In this document: positions 11,836-22,610 of the stretch, one piece after another
Numbering within the stretch: position 1 is the first letter of the stretch
Layout of the letters: every line of letters begins with the position of its first letter
From: Desmodus rotundus
Lineage: Eukaryota; Chordata; Mammalia; Chiroptera; Phyllostomidae
Assembly (NCBI RefSeq): GCF_022682495.2
Contig: NC_071389.1
Coordinates: forward strand, 57,310,239 to 57,374,238
Direction of reading: 5' to 3'
DNA: 64,000 nucleotides
Made by a program: the position numbers and the translations under genes
Notes under the pieces: model-generated
Database searches by the model: none
The model's input: only the letters and a program-made list of their open reading frames with translations
What the model was told of the DNA's origin: nothing

Positions 11836-12488
11836 TATAGGAAAGAGAAATATGGTCACTTGTATTGTTAAAATCCTGGAAATGAGAATTAGAAAGCAGA
11901 TTCACAAACAATGTAGTTCAAATCTTGTTGATTAAGATCATTCAATGTTTCTAGCTTATTCAAATTGGGTGAATCATAATTTTACTAGATACAATATTTT
12001 TTATTTTATTTTTTTCACTGTTTGAGAGTGCTCTTCAGGAAAGCCAAAGCAGTCAGGACGCCCTGAGTACAGCATGTAAAGGCACGACCAGAGGAGTATA
12101 TGTCTCTGTGATGCATCTGTCGTCACTTTATTTAGGAATGTACTTTTGATGGGGCTTAGACTTCATTTTGTAGTGTGACCCAGTAAGAAAAAGAGGGTGA
12201 AAACTGAGAAAGAAGACAAATATAAATAATCAGATTTGGTAAGAGATACAGACTGGGTTAGAGAAATAGTAATGAATAAAATGGTAAGAATGAAAATATG
12301 AGCATTAACTAATGATTGCCTAATATTTTGAGTAATTTTTTGTGCTCTGTCATCTGCATTATGACCCACATTTGACAATTAGATATTTTATAGTGAATTA
12401 AACATGAATGACTTTTAAAAATAAGTCAATTATTAGATATTGATCTTTATTATAGGCTATTCAATAGATAATGGCAATCAGTGATGAT
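11836..12488. other. Unannotated AT-rich DNA
   Basis: I see no gene, RNA or repeat family here. Confidence 0.5.
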
Positions 12489-12539
12489 ACTCATAATACT
12501 TGACATTTAATCTATGCTAAATACTGTGCTTTATATGTA

Positions 12540-13083
12540 TTGGGCAGGCCACAAAGTTCTTTGGGTTTTTTTTTCCCGTAAGATGGCTCTAGTAGTGCTT
12601 CACTGTCTTTAATTTCATTCGAACAAATTTTGTTAGATTTTATTGTGACAGCTGTTATAATAGTGTGCATTTAAAAATTATCAAAATTAGTGAATTTTTG
12701 TGTAACCATTTTAGTATTGAAGATGGAAGAAAATACACACTATTTTCAGTGTATTATTTCAAAAAAAGTAAAAACGCAACTGATGCATAAAACAATTTGT
12801 GCAGTGTATGGAGAAGGTGCTGCGACTGATCAAATGTGTCAAAAGTGGTTTGTGAAGTTTTGTGCCAGAGATTTCTCACTGGATGTTGCTCCACAGTCAG
12901 GTAGACTGGTTGAAATTGAGAGAGATCACATAGAGACATTAACTGAGAACAATCAATGTTATGCACATGGTAGATAACCAACTTACTCAAAGTATCCAAA
13001 CCAGTAAGTTATTGGTGAAAATGAAAAACGTGTCTTTTAATTTATGGAAAAACTAAACAGCCACCCCCATTTGGCCACACCAA
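12540..13083 (+). mobile_element. Mariner-like element, internally deleted
   Basis: The element starts TTGGGCAGGCCACAAAGTTC and ends TTTGGCCACACCAA, giving imperfect terminal inverted repeats. TA dinucleotides flank it (12538-12539 and 13084-13085). It is 544 bp long, while complete mariners are about 1.3 kb. The 5' untranslated part and the transposase N-terminus are present, followed by an abrupt jump to the 3' end. It cannot be autonomous, although it keeps both ends and could once have been moved in trans. The sequence resembles the mariner group with TTGGGYNGGCC termini known from cattle and other mammals. Confidence 0.85.
12723..12977 (+). pseudogene. Mariner transposase, N-terminal remnant
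   Basis: The open frame from about 12723 encodes the DNA-binding half of a mariner transposase, a paired-like double helix-turn-helix that recognises the terminal repeats. Recognisable pieces are ICAVYGEGAATDQMCQKWF, followed by VKFCARDFSLDVAPQSGR and LVEIERDHIETLTENNQCYA. A stop at about 12975 and the internal deletion remove the whole catalytic DD34D domain. No nuclease activity is possible. Confidence 0.8.
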
Positions 13084-13250
13084 TACTGTATGTACTTTAT
13101 TTAGTCCTCACAGCAAATTTTTAGCATTATTTTCATTTTATACATCAGGAACTAAATTGTATCATGTTTAATTAAGGGTCATACAAGGGAAAGGAAATCC
13201 AAACCCAAGGTCTGTCCTCATAACTATCAGCTTATGTTGCCTTTCAAAAT

Positions 13251-14400
13251 AACAGGAAAGAGAAGAGGGTTTTAAAAATAAATAAATTAGAGCCTGAGAA
13301 TAATTCCTAGAAGCAAGCCAAAGAAAGGCCTACAGAATACAAAGAATTATATATAAATTTAAGACTAAATGTAGGTCAAAATCATGTAAGAAACAAGAAA
13401 ATTGTTTACAACACCATAAAACAGACATCATTTCAGAGAATGTTTAGCTCCCCTGTAAAGGCCATCTACTTCTTATCCCAGGAGTTATTATCGATCTGAG
13501 TCATGCCTGCTAAAAGACTTATTTTTTTTCTGAGAGAAACCAACAGTAATATTAACCAGATGCTAAAGACACATAACACTATCAGCAGATGCTACCTATG
13601 AAAGAAGCACATAGAGTATCTCTGAAAGATTCACAGGGAGGAAATGCTAGTGAAAATCTTCTCTGCTATGTACAGTGATTTATGCAACTGATGCCCTCTT
13701 CTGATGAATTTTCTTACTCAGAGAAAAAAAATGGCTCCCCAAAATAATATAATAAGAATAAGAAGCTTTCACTGGGTCCTCAAGTAATTTGTGGTAGGAT
13801 TGAATGGAGTTCAATTAGAATATGACTCAAAATTTAGTTTTATTTCATTTGCTGAGGTGGACATTTGTTATTTGCCTCCTCAATGTACATTCCCTCTTCT
13901 TCTAGCATCTGACCCTATGGGGTGGAGGTAGAGTTGAGGAAGATGCCACCCTTTCTCCACTGTAGTCCTGAGTCTGGTGGGTTTACACCCAGGCAAGTTG
14001 CAGGGGAGTAAAAGTCAGCATATCACATTGCAGAGGTCTAAAATGAACCTCACGTTTTTGTCAGGAATTCTGGAAAGATCCACCACTGTTTCACTAGTCA
14101 TGAACCTCTGAGTATATACTCTCGAGCTGCTGGCAGCCATCATGAAGCCCTGAAGAGGCACAGGAAGCAGGGCCAAAAGTGAGAAAGAATCCAGTCTATA
14201 GATGTCATTTAAATCTTTGTCTCCAACTTGCTGAAGCCTCATCTTCCATAGACTACTCAAGTTACTCAGGCAATAAATACTCCTCTTTTCCTTTTAAATC
14301 TGTTTTAGTAAGTTTTCATGCAACTTGCAAGGTAGAGTTCTTAAGAAATATTTACATTTCAATTAGTGTTTCAGACATTTTTACCAGCAAACCATTTCTT
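13251..14400. other. Unannotated DNA, possible old repeat at 13880-14340
   Basis: The section with CAGTCATGAACCTCTGAGTA.. and GGCAATAAATACTCCTCTTTTC has the feel of a decayed MER/L1M-type repeat end, but I cannot name it. No coding exon is visible. Confidence 0.4.
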
Positions 14401-14415
14401 AAGAATTTACTCTTT

Positions 14416-14629
14416 GGGCCTGGCTGTGTGGCTCAGTGGATTGAATGCCAGCCTGAGAACCAAATGGTTGCCAGCTGGATTCCCAGTCAGGGCACATTCC
14501 TAGGTTGCTGGCCAGGAGGACCCCAGTAGGGGGCACACTAGAGGCAGCCACACATTGATGGTTCTCTCCCTTCCTTTCTCCCTCCTTTCCCTTTCTCAAA
14601 TAAATAAATAAATAAATAAATCTTAAAAA
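14416..14629 (+). mobile_element. VES-type SINE (bat tRNA-derived)
   Basis: The head GGGCCTGGCTGTGTGGCTCAG holds the pol III box A (TGGCTCAGTGG), and GGATTCCCAGTCAG sits at the box B position. A TC-rich section and an (AAAT)n tail follow. The 14-mer AAGAATTTACTCTT flanks it exactly (14401-14414 and 14630-14643), a perfect target-site duplication. It was mobilised in trans by L1. Minus-strand ORFs across it are shadows. Confidence 0.93.
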
Positions 14630-14642
14630 AAGAATTTACTCT

Positions 14643-14730
14643 TCAATCGTTCATTCATAAATTCAATCATCCATTCCTTCATTTATTCATTCATGCATCC
14701 ATTCCATCCTTCATTACTTTGTTTGCTAAT
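14643..14730. repeat. Degenerate (ATTC)n microsatellite
   Basis: Repeated TTCATTCA, CATCCATTCC and TTATTCATTC units run for about 90 bases. It may be an expanded L2 tail in antisense. Confidence 0.7.
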
Positions 14731-17559
14731 TTATCCTATTTGTTTTCCAACTGTTATTATCGTGGCCCTGCTCTAACCACTGCGAAAATTGTATGGACGT
14801 CTAGGCCATCAATTACGGCCATCGTGTAATCCAGGGATGTGAGGTAAATGTATATTTTGTGACTCTACAAATATAAATAGTTCAGAAAAACAATTACTCT
14901 AGGTAGATAGAATAAAGAAAACTGGGGAAATATAACATTAATATGCACATTAAGCATCAGGCATACTTTCCATGTATAAAGTTGTGAGGAGAGGCATTTC
15001 AGGGAGAGAAAACTAAGAAAAAAAGTCATGTAGCAGGAAGAATGGCGTCTGTTTGAAGCAAAACAAATGTTTCACTTTGGCTGCCCACTTTGGCTGGAAT
15101 TTTATGTCAATTTAAGAAGTCTGTATTGTACTACATCCAGAAAAAGGCAAGAGGTTTATATTTTTCCCCTTTTTGGCAGTTGCCCATGAATGAAGCTTTA
15201 AGTGAAAAAATACTGTCTACTGCTTAAAACTCTTTTTCTTTGGAAACAATTCTACAGTGTGGGAGGATTATAATTCCTTCATCCCACAAACAGCAAATTT
15301 TGAAAATGAAAACCTGACTTCGAGCTTCCACTGTGGTGGTTGCCAACCAAGTGTGTTTTGCACATGCAGAGAGCTCTTGCTTCCCTGAGTGCACAAGGAA
15401 GCACACGAAGTCGCCGCCGCATAATCAGGAGGGCCACTAGGAGCGTAAGGCAACTTGGAAGGTATTTGAAGTTAATCCTGCAGGAAGCAGCCTACTATGT
15501 GACTTGAAAAAAGCACTCAGTTTGGATGGTATAGTAAAATCTTTTTGCTTTCCAGTCACATAGCAAATATAATATGTCTCGAATCCAGGACATTACTTTG
15601 CTAAAGAAAGTGGTGAGTTCTGTGTAAAGGAGGCACAAAAAGGTGTGTTTCAAGGGCTCTGCAAGCTTTGTTGTGGGCAGTCTTTATTGTCCAAAAATTA
15701 CAGTAGCATTAACTGTGTGTGAGACAGGATCTGAAATGTCACTTGTGAGTCCAGCTTCAATATATCTGGTAGCTGCTATCCTAAATAATTGTCACTGACC
15801 ATGGATAGGGATTTAAAATTATATTTATATTAATTTAAAAATTAGAAAAAAAATGCCCTTAGTGACTCTACTTGCATTTTAAATGTTTTACAATTATGTG
15901 TTGCTAGCAAGTCAGTATTGGAAGAAGAGATACATAGTGTTTCTATTGTTGCAGAAAATTTTATTTGATAGTATCTTTCTATAACAATGCAACCCATGCT
16001 ATGAATGAATATTTCAGGAAGGTGAAAATCACCATCCAGTGACACACTGTCTCCTTATTCAGAAAGGATATTTGTTTCCTTCATGCTTGTTACCCTCTTT
16101 TCCAAATCTGGTTTCTTAGGGGCATATGAACAAAAACTATCTTGCACTGGTCAGTACTTCATGAGACCAAATTTAAAGTTCTTTACAAAATTCTTAGACA
16201 TTGAACATCTCATATGTCCACTAATTCAGGCCTCTTTAGACACCAAATGCATGGAGAGGAAGCATAAAACAATTCCTGGTGAATTCAAAATAAAAGCCTA
16301 ATAGAAACCTAGCAATGATTATCATTATTTTAGCACAATGAGTTGTATATGGATGACAATAAATGCTTTTGAACATGTGCCTTTTAAAAATGATAGGTTA
16401 TAACTATGAAATGATAGGCTGCATTCAATGAGATTATGGTTGTTTGTCAGACACTGATCAGCTAGCACATATTTTGCTATAAGTGCCTAGCATAATGGCC
16501 AGCATATAATGGACACTCAACCAATATTGACTAAATAAAACTAAATGGTAACAAAATACTATGAACAGTCAACAGATTATCTCTTTGTGTGCAATTATTA
16601 TGTCTGACAATCAAAACCTTTGAGTTCAAATTCAAATGCATATTTCAATTGCAGTTAGAAAGAAGTATTTAGGAAGCTCAAACCTTGAAGGAGTTTTAGA
16701 AGTATGTTAAAGGATGAGATTAAAGATAGTGCCTTCAACAACCAGATTCAAAAAGAGTAATGTTGCGAATTAAGTAACTCAGCCCTATAAACTGCTACGA
16801 CTCCCATGATTCCTAGGCCTACTGTGTATGACTCTTTCACTTGACTCAAAAAAGAATTTTGGAAATATCTGTTTATTTCATAATGAGCAACTTTACTCTT
16901 GGGTATATTTTTAAATGTTTAAAACTAAATAAAATGCTACAATGCTGTTCAAGACAAATAAGTATTATTTGGAAACTTTTTATATACTGTGAAAAATTAA
17001 GCAATGAGCAATTTTAAACTACTACAGAAAGTAAACTTTTGTTTGCTTATATTGATACTGACTCATTTAGCATTGTTTAGAAAGCAAGTGGGTGAAGGAA
17101 AATTATATAATTTACAGTTAAACTATCAACAGGATATATTATACTACTAAGCTAATTAATAGACTATTTCTAACTATTATGCTCTTTCTATAATTCTAGT
17201 GCGGCCAAGTAGAGCAAAGAGTTCCATTTTTTCCTGTTTAACATTTGCACTACCTCTGATGGCATCCAGTGTAGCTTTTGGTGTCTTAAGTATGAAAATT
17301 TGGGCTGGCTAGAGTGCACTGAGATTTGTCAGTAAATCTAGCAATTTACTAGAACTGACACAATACGCTAGCTGTGGGAAACTCTGCCAATGAAATGTCT
17401 TGTAATCGTGGAGAATATTTGGGATAGTGTTTTGAGTTTAAATGAACATAAGGGAGTATTAGCTCTGTATGAATAAAAGTATGTCATGACTTGTGGACAG
17501 AGAAGTTATAAAATATATTTTTCACCATTGTTTCTCAAAGAATGATCCTCACATTACAT
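14731..17559. other. Unannotated AT-rich DNA
   Basis: No gene is seen in 2.8 kb. The short piece at 16475-16545 (AAGTGCCTAGCATAATGGCC, TGGACACTCAACCAATATTG) looks like the very 3' end of a MIR or L2. ORFs of 60-72 codons at 15.2-16.3 kb have no recognisable family. Confidence 0.5.
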
Positions 17560-17675
17560 AAACAATGGGGTGGAGATTGACTGTGAGAGTGGAGCGTGGG
17601 TGGAGAAGGCAGGGCAAGGGAGAGCAACGGGGAGAAAAGTGTGACAGCTGTAACTGAACAACAACAACAAAAGAA
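17560..17675 (+). mobile_element. LINE-1 3' UTR fragment
   Basis: AACAATGGGGTGGAGATTGA, a G-rich section and GTGACAGCTGTAACTGAACA end in CAACAACAACAAAAG. This is a short 5'-truncated L1 3' end. Confidence 0.7.
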
Positions 17676-18044
17676 ATTATATGTCTAGCAAAGCTGCACA
17701 GCAACAAAATAAAATGATAAAAGAATTATTCAAGCAGAAGAAAGATGGGACCAGACAGAAATGGGAAACGCACAAATTGAAGAACACCAGAAATGATAAT
17801 TGCATGAGTAAATATAAAGACTGTTTTTCATGTCACTTAAATCTTTTCAAAAGGTAATAGTTTACAGCAAAACTAATAATAACGTGTTGTGCAGTTTATA
17901 CCATATGCAGTAAAGCATAGGGCATGTATGAAAACAATAGCACTAAGGTTGGGAAGGGACAAATATAAGTATATTATTTTAAGTTTATATACATGAAGTG
18001 ATTTAATGTCGTTTGAATATAGACTGTACTTCATTAAAAACAAG

Positions 18045-18190
18045 TCAAGGAACATGTATAGAGGACACATGGACAAAACCAAAGGGAGCAGGATCGAGGG
18101 TGTGAGGTGGGGATGGCTGGTTGTGGGGGAGTCCTGGAGGTAAACTAGAGTCACTGTACTTGAACAACAATAAAAAATAAAAAAAAAATT
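18045..18190 (+). mobile_element. LINE-1 3' UTR fragment
   Basis: AGGAACATGTATAGAGGACAC, ATGGACAAAACCAAAGGG, a G-rich section and ACTTGAACAACAATAAAAA with an A-tail mark a 5'-truncated L1. The opposite-strand 93-codon ORF is a shadow of it. Confidence 0.8.
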
Positions 18191-18489
18191 AAAAGATTTA
18201 AGAAAAGACTGTAAACCCTAAAATAACCAATAAAGCAAAAAATCAAGCAGAAAACAAAGGGATATTGAAAATATCCTTAATAAATTCCATGAATAAATCT
18301 GTATTACAAATTATACACAACTCTTTATTTTAAATAGTTGTTGGAAGTTTTGACTAACAATATTAATAAACAAAACTATTCCTGTGTACAAATCTGTATC
18401 TACAGGTTTTAAATTTTAGAATTTTAATTTAACCCTTTAGAACATAATATCTTTCACTGTTTTTAGATGTGTGAATTTATCTAAAACTT

Positions 18490-18597
18490 ATTTCCTCCAT
18501 AGAACAGTAAGTTTCCTGATGGTAAGGCAATGCTATAAGTTTCCACTGAGCAAAATATCAGACATTCAATAAACACTTTCTGAATTGACATGATTTA
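18490..18597 (+). repeat. L2 LINE 3' tail
   Basis: ACAGTAAGTTTCCTGATGGTAAGG, CACTGAGCAAAATATCAGAC and TTCAATAAACACTTTCTGAATTGA follow the L2 3' end order. Confidence 0.6.
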
Positions 18598-18599
18598 AA

Positions 18600-18800
18600 T
18601 TTTAGGTAATATAATATTCTGTAGATATATTATTTCATGCAAGAAAATCATATATAAATATCTATATTAAAAGTATAGATGCATGTAAAAGTATGTATGC
18701 ATGTGTGTTTATATACATATGTATTATAATTAAATACATTTGTATTAAAATCATATGTATAAATATTGATTATAAAACATTTTAGAATACATATTTCTAT
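18600..18800. repeat. AT-rich low-complexity tract
   Basis: Dense TATATA, ATGTAT and CATATGTA words with no other structure. Confidence 0.55.
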
Positions 18801-19035
18801 TATCAATTCATCATGATTTTAAAAGATTGGTAATTAATTATATGGGCATTCATTCTCAACTTACATTAATTGTTAATTACTCTGACATCTAAAGGAAAGT
18901 GAATTTCAAAAAAGTTATTTCTATAAAACAATACATTTCAATGATAAGTGTCTCAATATGTGAAGGCCCTTGACCTTCTTTAGAACATGAAGTGCTTATG
19001 AAGATAAAATAGTGGAAAACACATGCATTTCATTG

Positions 19036-19665
19036 TTTCTTTTTTATTGAATCTATTGGGGTGACACTGGTTAACAGAATTATATAGGTTTCGGGTTCAA
19101 AATTCTACAACACATCATCTGTATACTGCACTGTGTGTTCACCACCCCATTCAAGTCTCTGCCCATCACCATGTATCCCCCCATAGCCTCTTCCACCTCC
19201 CTGATGCCCGCAGTAACCACACTGTTGTCCATGTCTAGTTCCCCCATGTTCTATAATTTGTCCAGTACAGGTCTTGTACATCCATGGTTAAATTTATTCC
19301 TAGATAGTTTATTCATTTGAAGCTATTATGAATGGGACTGTTTTCTTATTTTCCCTTTTTGAAAGTTCATTATTGGTGTATAAAAAGAACAAATGATCTC
19401 TGGATATTTATTTTTTATCCTCTACTTTATTGAATTCATGTGTCACTTTTAGTAGATTTTTGTGGAATATGTAGAGTTTTATATACACAGTGTCATTCCT
19501 TCTACAAATAAAAACAGTTTACTTCATCATTTTCAATTCAGATGACTTTTATTTCTCCTTCTTGTCCGCTGTGGCTAGGACTCCAGGACTATGTTGAATA
19601 AGAGAGGTGAAAGCGGACATCTTTATCTTGTTCCCAACCTTAAGGGAAACACTTGTAGCTTTTGC
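19036..19665 (-). mobile_element. Older LINE-1, 3' UTR and part of ORF2, antisense
   Basis: It begins TTTTTATTGAATCTATTGGGGTGACACTGG, the antisense 3' end typical of older laurasiatherian L1s. It continues into ORF2-derived phrases (GTACATCCATGGTTAAATTT, CTATTATGAATGGGACTGTT, ACTATGTTGAATAAGAGAGG). It differs from the younger bat L1 3' ends elsewhere in the window. Its reading frames are broken and part of the 3' UTR/ORF2 junction is deleted. Confidence 0.8.
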
Positions 19666-19744
19666 CCATTTAAGAGGAGAAAAGACTCCAAACCTATCTG
19701 ACTAATTATCACCTTAAAACTACTTTTTTACAATTACCCATACT

Positions 19745-20240
19745 TTACTTAAAATGAGTTCAGTTGAACCGAGGTTCTCCGGTGAAGCCGTTGTTTTTCA
19801 CTAAAAGGTTGTGAGAAGTTAAATTTAGAAACAATACTTGTCCAAACATCTCTTTATTAAAACAACTATTGCCACGTCTTGTCTTTACAGGGCTAAACTG
19901 TCAGTGTAGCTAGACTACCTTTCCCCTGCATACCATACACTCTAAAAATATTACTTATTTCCCCTGTGAGGTACAGGGAGACACTGAATTTAAGTGAGTG
20001 ATGTACCGGGTCCTGTAGACGTAATGCCTGCTTGAGTGTGTTTGGTAGGGTAATAGTGTGGGCATATTAATTTATAGTCTCAATTTGAGCATTTTACCTA
20101 AAATGCCACATGGTGTGCTTGAGTGTGGTATTGTTATGTTACAGAATTACATGCTTATGATTTTGTAATAAAAGGTTTTGTAAAAAAGTGGGGCATTATT
20201 TGTGCCAGACCCCTTATTTACATTTGTAATTTGGACTATT
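19745..20240 (+). other. Unidentified stretch resembling an mRNA 3' UTR
   Basis: The sequence is less AT-biased than its surroundings and ends in a polyadenylation-like ATTTTGTAATAAAAGGTTTTG at about 20160. I cannot match it to a gene or a repeat. No clear A-tail or target duplication was found, so a processed pseudogene is only a possibility. An old LTR is another. Confidence 0.25.
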
Positions 20241-22144
20241 AACTTGTGCTGGGGAGCATGGGTGCAAGCAGGACGAAGTATAGGATACTGCTAAAAAGTA
20301 AAAAGGTTCTGGAGACATAAAAGAAAGGTCTTTAAAACTTGGAACAGGCAGCAAGTAGGCAACAGAAGATATTTCATTTACATTATGCTAGACCACAGAT
20401 GCCATTTGTGAGGTGTGTGCTATAAAAGATGTAAAAGGTAGAAAAAATATATATTTCAACCTTTACCAGTTAGTTAATGAACCTTACAAAAGCTTTTCAA
20501 ATAGACTTACATTCCATCTAGTATCATTTTATTTTCGTTCTTTAAATTTTCTGAACCTGAGTCCCTATGTAAAGCAATAAGTTATATGGGAGGTGAGTTG
20601 TGCCCAACATGGAGAAATAATGGTGTCGATAACAAAAGAAGAATTTCATGATTTTCTATACCACCATTGAAACAACCTTTTCATATCATCTCTCTTAGGT
20701 CAGTTTTCTTGGTTTACAAAGATATTGATCCTTTCTGGATTATGTGGTGAAGGAAATGTCCAATTTTATGGAATGAAAGAAGCAGTGAAATAAGTAGAAT
20801 TTTGTAGTGAAATAATTAGAATTGGGTGAAAGAAGTTGTTTAACTACAGTTTCCAGGGAACAGGGTCCTCAACTCTGAGGCTAGCATAGCCCTTCAGAGT
20901 CATCCACCACTGAGGCAAAGAGGCCACACATTTTTACTTCCGTATGACTAGTTATCAGATGCGTGCCTCTTTTAGGGAGATGCGTATCTTTGGCAAGGTC
21001 TTTTGGGCCAGTTCTCCGTGAGAGGCTCAGCTGAGCAGTCAGCTATCAGCACCACTCCTCCCTGCACAACCAGGATATGGATGCTTCAGTCTTGAGTGGA
21101 AGACCTGGGCAGAATATCATCGCATCTACTACAGAATCAAAGGCAGAAAGTAATTTAAATTTTTTTGAAATATTGTCAAACATATACACACACGCAGAAA
21201 ACAAAATCAACAATGACAAGAAACCAGGCCAGAAAGACAGCTAGCTTTATGGGGACTGTTTTCTCTTTTATTTATGTTTATATTGCATTTTTTAAAGAGG
21301 AAAATAAAGATAAAGGTCATGATAGCTGCATTAGTATGGATTGATCTGGCTCAGTGAACTGAATCCTCTAAATGAAAATTTCTAGAGTAGTTAAAATGGA
21401 AAGAACTTGAACAGGGGCTTTGATTGATGACCATAACCTATAAAGATTTCGCTTTAGTGATATGGTGAGGATGAAATGCTACAGCTTGTTTCAAATGAGG
21501 AATGGTGCTTTTAAAGCACATTTTCTTTTGTTCATTGGACACTGTAGACTTATGAGTCACAGCATCTTCCAGTTCTTTGTGCCTAGAATTTATTTCTGCT
21601 TACTACTGTAAGAGCTGAAGTTTCCACTTCAGGCAAATCTCTACTAAATCCTATTTTCTTCCCGAGGTTATCAAGTTCAAAAATTACATGAAACTATTCA
21701 TGTGTTTTATTTTATTAGAAAATGAATTTAATTAATTTTCAAGCAGGTCTTTTTCTCACCCATTCTTTCTACCTATTGAAAAATATCAGGTATCTATGTT
21801 ACACTTTCAATACTTTTATAAAACCTTTAAATCCATCATCTTTGAGAGAGAAAATAAATATAAGAAAAGTATAAACATAGAACAAAGAAAGTAATATAAA
21901 AACTTTGTAATTTCTTTTAAAAATGTGGAAGCTTGAGGCAGTGTAACCATAGAAGACCAACAATGCAATGGTTGAATTAAAAAGTGTGCACACACCCTCA
22001 CAGGCAGATGGTAACTAGGGACTCGAGATTGGACTTTTACATGGGAGAAGATCGGTGTCTAACAGAAAGTGCTATATCTGAGCCGTGGTGAATAGCTTCG
22101 GGATCACATAAAACCATATTATGCTGGACTCTCATTTTCAGACT
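20241..22144. other. Unannotated DNA
   Basis: The section 20840-21130 has somewhat higher GC but no splice-bounded open frame. ORFs near 21.8-22.0 kb are AT-rich and low in complexity. No gene is supported. Confidence 0.45.
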
Positions 22145-22610
22145 CCCTCACTTAACAAATAAGGATGTTGAGACAAGAAAGAGTGAAGTTTCTTGATTAA
22201 AGTAATGTGTAGAGGTATTCACACTTTCATCTGACCTTCCCATGTGTCAGAGTATAAGGGTCAAATCCTGCATCTCATATCATACACTCTTTTGTTGAAC
22301 CTTACCCTGACACACATTAAATATTTTAGATGTCTAACATTTTGGATAGTAACTGTTGACTTACAGATCTACTTCCCCAACTATGTCTCAGTTGTTTTAT
22401 CAATCATGCTATCTTTTACTGATTTTATTAATAATCCTATTATTTATTCTTGACTTTACCCTAGTCCAGGATTTATCATTGTCTCTATTTGAACAATGAA
22501 AAAAAGAAAATATAACCAAGATTTAGGGGTAAATTATCTTGTTCAAGGCCACTTAATTTTTTCTGAGATAGATTCTATTTTTAAACCCAAATTGTTCTGA
22601 ATCAAAGTTT
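22145..22610 (-). repeat. Possible MIR fragments, antisense
   Basis: Two pieces, CTTAACAAATAAGGATGTTGAG (about 22150) and AACAATGAAAAAAAGAAAATA..GGTAAATTATCTTGTTCAAGGCCAC (about 22490), have the word order of antisense MIR. The sequence between them is unassigned. Tentative. Confidence 0.35.

Larger units (their letters stand above)
12489..13250 (-). repeat. MIR SINE split by a mariner insertion
   Basis: The left part (12489-12539, CTTGACATTTAATCTATGCT and AATACTGTGCTTTATATGTA) continues directly in the right part (from 13086, TGTACTTTATTTAGTCCTCACAGC, TTTTCATTTTATACATCAGGAA, AAGGGTCATACAAGG). Together they read as one antisense MIR. The break is exactly the TA target of the mariner at 12540-13083, so the MIR is the older element. 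Confidence 0.65.

Noticed and set aside
14416..14490. tRNA gene signature
   Set aside because: Box A and box B are those of the VES SINE. The fold is not a complete tRNA, and the TC-rich body, A-rich tail and target duplication show a SINE.
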